Shown here one piece after another: positions 5,724 to 7,526 of a stretch of 7,526 nt of DNA. The position numbers were made by a program, and so were the translations under genes. The first letter of the stretch is position 1. Each line of letters begins with the position of its first letter. The stretch spans positions 1-7,526 of the forward strand of contig CACZIP010000093.1 of NCBI GenBank assembly GCA_902781245.1, read 5' to 3'. The stretch is from an uncultured Coriobacteriaceae bacterium. Its GTDB lineage: Bacteria; Actinomycetota; Coriobacteriia; Coriobacteriales; Eggerthellaceae. Under the pieces are notes generated by a model. It was not told the origin of the DNA. It worked only from the letters and a program-made list of their open reading frames with translations, and did no database searches.

Positions 5724-6002
5724 ATGTCTGCGTTTCTGGAAGCGGTAATGTTGGTTTGTTTCGGCTTGTCTTGGCCGATAAACGCGTTGAAAGCGTGGAA
5801 GTCGCGGACAGCAGTCGGTACCTCATGGACATTTCTTGCCCTCATTACGTTTGGCTACCTCGCAGGAATAGCCGCCAAGTTCGCGGGCGGCACGATTAAC
5901 TGGGTGCTCGCGGTGTACTTCATCAACCTCGTCGCATTAATCGTCAATTGGGCGGTATTCTTCCGCAATAGGTCGCTCGATTTCAAGCGCAGAGCAAAGT
6001 AG
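5724..6002 (+). CDS. Small PQ-loop / SemiSWEET-like membrane protein
   Basis: This 92-residue protein has three predicted membrane helices at about residues 4-22, 34-53 and 58-80 and a basic C-terminal tail (RNRSLDFKRRAK). That matches the three-helix PQ-loop repeat that dimerizes in bacterial SemiSWEET transporters. The first helix carries SWP-IN in place of the family's PQ-type motif. The region KSRTAVGTSWTFLALITFGY after it and the FIN near residue 66 fit PQ-loop proteins. SemiSWEETs move sugars by facilitated diffusion, but many short PQ-loop proteins in anaerobes have no known substrate, and none can be assigned here. The start is supported by TGGAGG ending nine bases upstream. The gene is monocistronic, with its own promoter at 5650 and a terminator right after the stop. 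Confidence 0.75.
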   Translation: MSAFLEAVMLVCFGLSWPINALKAWKSRTAVGTSWTFLALITFGYLAGIAAKFAGGTINWVLAVYFINLVALIVNWAVFFRNRSLDFKRRAK

Positions 6003-6005
6003 AGT

Positions 6006-6044
6006 AGAGGCAATCTGGCGTAAGTTCGTACGCGATTGCCTTTT
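6006..6044 (+). terminator. Rho-independent terminator after the PQ-loop gene
   Basis: GGCAATC (6009-6015) pairs with GATTGCC (6034-6040). After a two-base bulge, GCGTA (6018-6022) pairs with TACGC (6029-6033), closing the loop AGTTCG. TTTT follows at 6041-6044. It begins four bases after the stop codon. Confidence 0.85.
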
Positions 6045-6053
6045 AACCATTCG

Positions 6054-6083
6054 GGGAGCCTTTCCAAACGATTGGAGGCTCCC
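6054..6083. terminator. Second intergenic hairpin
   Basis: GGGAGCC (6054-6060) pairs with GGCTCCC (6077-6083). Past a two-base bulge, TCCAA (6063-6067) pairs with TTGGA (6072-6076) around the loop ACGA. The stem is stable, but there is no clear T-run on either strand. It may back up termination between convergent genes. Confidence 0.5.
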
Positions 6084-6096
6084 TTAGTGTCTCCAG

Positions 6097-6126
6097 AAAC
6101 CGTTTGATCGTTCGCTCGAACGGTTT
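6097..6126. terminator. Third intergenic hairpin, downstream of the glutaredoxin gene
   Basis: AAACCGTTTGA (6097-6107) pairs with TCGAACGGTTT (6116-6126) over 11 positions, including one G-T wobble, with an eight-base loop. It lies 12 bases beyond the minus-strand glutaredoxin stop. On that strand the stem ends in TTT but lacks a long T-run, so it is a weak terminator candidate for that operon. Confidence 0.5.
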
Positions 6127-6138
6127 AGCATCACGTTT

Positions 6139-6378
6139 CTACAGCAATCCGCGCAGGTAGGCGACGATGTCATCGGATTCGTACATCGCTTTTCCGTCGA
6201 TGATCAGGCAAGGCGACTGCACCTTGCCTCCGATTGCGCGCAGGTCGCTGGCATTCGTCCCCTCGGTCACGCTGCGGTGTTCGAGCTCGATGCCCGCTTG
6301 GTCGAGGAAGCGGTCGACTTTCATGCAGTAGGGGCATCCGGGCTTCACGTACAGGTACATGTTGTCAAATGTCGCCAT
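6139..6378 (-). CDS. Glutaredoxin-like thiol-disulfide protein
   Basis: This 79-residue protein has a compact glutaredoxin/NrdH/GST-N thioredoxin-fold. The redox motif KPGC15-PY-C18 (CPYC) is intact. P56 in QSPC is the likely cis-proline, and IDGKAMYESDDIVAYL forms the last strand and helix, where SDD resembles the glutathione-contact segment of glutaredoxins. The YESDDIVAYL tail also resembles GST N-terminal domains, so a soluble membrane-helix-free reductase is the best call. An extra cysteine (C57) follows the cis-proline. ATG 6378 is chosen because GAAAGGA lies six bases upstream; the open frame extends 22 codons further without support. It follows the TetR gene on the same strand after 44 bases, so the two are probably co-transcribed. 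The physiological electron donor is unclear, since glutathione synthesis is not expected in this kind of organism (inference). Confidence 0.85.
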   Translation of the reverse strand: MATFDNMYLYVKPGCPYCMKVDRFLDQAGIELEHRSVTEGTNASDLRAIGGKVQSPCLIIDGKAMYESDDIVAYLRGLL

Positions 6379-6422
6379 CGAGCATCCTTTCGGTTGGCTG
6401 TTCACACTTTGAAAAGGCCAAG

Positions 6423-7010
6423 TTATTTCGCGTTCTCCAAGCACATCTCGACGAACTGAGCGTACGACTCGACAAACGAACCCTCGACGGGCGGCAAGCT
6501 CGCGGCTTTCATTGCCTCGCGCGTGAGATCAGCGCAATGGAAATGGTTGTAGAGCCCCGGTGCCTGGTAGAGCAGCGTCAGATACAAATCGGTTGCTTCC
6601 GCCTCGCCGATGCCGCACTGTCGTGCGAGCAGAGCCGTGATGGGTGCCAGCATGTCGGCGAAATCGCGCTTGAACTGCGTGAGCCGTTCGAGCGTGACGT
6701 TCGACTCGATGATGGAGATGACAATCTCTTGATAACGGAGGAAGTCTGCGTGGCGCTCGGTTGATTCAGCCCAAAGCCTTGCGAATTCATCGACGGGCAG
6801 GGGAGCGTCCTCCAAAGCTTCGGCGAGTTCTGTGAGCCATGCACGGTTCTTGGCAGAGTGCAGTGCTAGGAAAATCTCCTCCTGCGTTGCAGCGTACTTG
6901 TACAGGTTCGAGCGTGACCAGCCGAGCTCTTCCGCAATCGTGCCCATGGTGATCTGGTGGTAGGGCTGCTTCTGGAACAGCTTGTCTGCGGCGGCCATGA
7001 TGGCCTCCAT
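6423..7010 (-). CDS. TetR/AcrR-family regulator, N-terminus probably clipped
   Basis: This protein of 195 residues is a TetR-family DNA-binding regulator. Helix 1 (MEAIMAAADKLFQKQPY) and the helix-turn-helix ITMGTIAEELGWSRSNLYKY at about residues 20-39 are clear, followed by the TQEEIF linker helix. The C-terminal ligand domain is helical, with LLYQAPGLYNHFHC near residue 146. TetR proteins usually have 5-15 residues before helix 1. Here the first ATG falls inside the helix, and the in-frame upstream codons read QPEQKQER back to a TGA at about 7037, with no start codon. That suggests the true N-terminus was lost at the junction with the acetyltransferase fragment. A weak CAGGA precedes ATG 7010, so a slightly shortened but expressed protein is possible. 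The glutaredoxin-like gene lies 44 bases downstream on the same strand. Confidence 0.82.
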   Translation of the reverse strand: MEAIMAAADKLFQKQPYHQITMGTIAEELGWSRSNLYKYAATQEEIFLALHSAKNRAWLTELAEALEDAPLPVDEFARLWAESTERHADFLRYQEIVISIIESNVTLERLTQFKRDFADMLAPITALLARQCGIGEAEATDLYLTLLYQAPGLYNHFHCADLTREAMKAASLPPVEGSFVESYAQFVEMCLENAK

Positions 7011-7019
7011 GCGTTCCTG

Positions 7020-7361
7020 CTTCTGCTCGGGCTGTCACGCGGCTCCATCGGACTGTTCGGATGGGAGATCGTGCGCATCCCGCGAGCCGTCTACGAAGGC
7101 GGCATGCTTTCCTGGCTCGGGCTTCCCGGCGTCGACTTCATATCTGCCGACTACTATCCTCTACTCCCCTACCTGTTCCTCTATCTCACCGGATGGTCCT
7201 GTGCGCTCAGGTGGCAGAAGATGGGATTCTCACATCGCGTCTGGGGTTTCTCGATCCGTCCTTTGGAGTTCATCGGCAGGTATGCCCTGCCCATCTACGT
7301 CCTCCACCAGCCTGTTTTGCTCGGTATCTCCCAGCTCATCTCCGTAGCGGTAGGGCGCTAG
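7020..7361 (+). pseudogene. C-terminal fragment of a heparan-alpha-glucosaminide N-acetyltransferase-like (DUF1624) membrane protein
   Basis: The frame ends at TAG 7361 and encodes the last third of a multi-helix membrane acyltransferase-like protein. Recognisable segments are LGLPGVDFISADYYPLLPYL from about 7109, followed by a helix and, near 7261-7341, PLEFIGRYALPIYVLHQPVL. These are typical of the DUF1624 / heparan-alpha-glucosaminide N-acetyltransferase catalytic family. The N-terminal two thirds, with the usual first helices, are absent, because upstream DNA encodes the TetR gene on the other strand. The frame stays open to 6957 only as an antisense shadow. No start codon with a Shine-Dalgarno lies near the break, so this is a non-functional fragment or a product of an assembly join. 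The left limit (about 7020-7045) is an estimate. Its 3' end overlaps the hflX frame on the other strand. Confidence 0.75.
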
Positions 7362-7526
7362 CGTCTTAGCCATGCGCTCCGACGCGCGTACGGTTCCGAC
7401 AAGCCCTACCTCCTCGTACGACTCACGCACGATCTGGCAGCGCTCGTGGAGCATCTTGATGAGCAGGCCCTTCCCGTAGGGAATGCAGACCGTCATCGTC
7501 GAGTCGCCCTCCGATGCCTCGCGCGC
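7230..7526 (-). CDS. hflX: C-terminal domain of GTPase HflX (5' partial)
   Basis: The frame enters from the right edge and encodes the C-terminal domain of HflX, a ribosome-associated GTPase that rescues or splits stalled ribosomes. After AREASEGDS, the stretch TVCIPYGKGLLIKMLHERCQ, then ESYEEVGLVGTVRASE and MAKTLAPYR follow the HflX C-terminal pattern: PYxxGxLxxxLHE, (E)xYxxxG and a final LxxYR. The G-domain motifs lie outside the window. HflX proteins usually end shortly after this final Tyr-Arg, which falls near base 7370. Here the frame continues about 45 codons to TGA 7230, through DNA that reads as a conserved acetyltransferase tail on the other strand. The extension is therefore probably not native sequence, or it is a genuine convergent overlap. 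The family call is by motif recall. Confidence 0.72.
   Translation of the reverse strand, partial: AREASEGDSTMTVCIPYGKGLLIKMLHERCQIVRESYEEVGLVGTVRASERMAKTLAPYRYGDELGDTEQNRLVEDVDGQGIPADELQRTDRETPDAM

Noticed and set aside
1..7526. A complete novel defence, secretion or mobile system
   Set aside because: No nuclease, toxin-antitoxin, reverse transcriptase, integrase or repeat-array signature was found; the window is a respiratory operon plus small regulatory modules and decayed loci.

Overview
The window looks like chromosomal DNA from an anaerobic, high-GC actinobacterium, most likely a gut Coriobacteriia/Eggerthellaceae member such as Eggerthella, Gordonibacter, Adlercreutzia or Slackia. This is inferred from GC-rich third codon positions, strong AGGAGG-type ribosome binding sites, a DMSO-reductase-type respiratory module flanked by TetR-family regulators, and a radical SAM gene. 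No rRNA, tRNA, CRISPR array, integrase or complete insertion sequence is visible.

Bases 1-3184 hold a compact plus-strand operon for a DmsABC-type molybdenum reductase. It comprises the C-terminal two thirds of the catalytic subunit (dmsA, cut by the window edge), the four-cluster iron-sulfur subunit (dmsB) and the eight-helix membrane anchor (dmsC). The operon closes with a perfect 13-bp-stem terminator. Electrons would run from menaquinol through DmsC and DmsB to the Mo-bisMGD site in DmsA. The substrate cannot be assigned, because the family is expanded in these bacteria and the residue coordinating Mo lies outside the window.

Bases 3298-4883 hold a divergent pair: a TetR-family regulator (minus) and a radical SAM enzyme with a CX4CX2C cluster motif (plus). 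A 31-bp inverted repeat between them is a good candidate operator. Immediately after the radical SAM stop, a short in-frame stretch resembles the C-terminal tail of a nitroreductase, probably a gene remnant.

Bases 4988-5649 have no confident gene and are less GC-rich. They contain a 153-bp MITE-like element with 29-bp imperfect terminal inverted repeats. Directly after it come a strong Shine-Dalgarno and a 60-codon reading frame that would begin with ATA, which looks like a decayed gene start. Short palindromes and a tandem repeat are also present.

Bases 5650-6126 hold a well-formed promoter, a small three-helix PQ-loop/SemiSWEET-like membrane protein, its terminator, and two further hairpins. 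Bases 6139-7010 hold a minus-strand TetR regulator followed by a short glutaredoxin-like protein.

At about 7010-7045 the TetR N-terminus meets, head to head, the 5'-truncated C-terminal part of a heparan-alpha-glucosaminide N-acetyltransferase-like (DUF1624) membrane protein. Both genes are shortened at the same point, so this is a rearrangement junction or an assembly join. The window ends with the C-terminus of the GTPase HflX on the minus strand, which overlaps the acetyltransferase tail.
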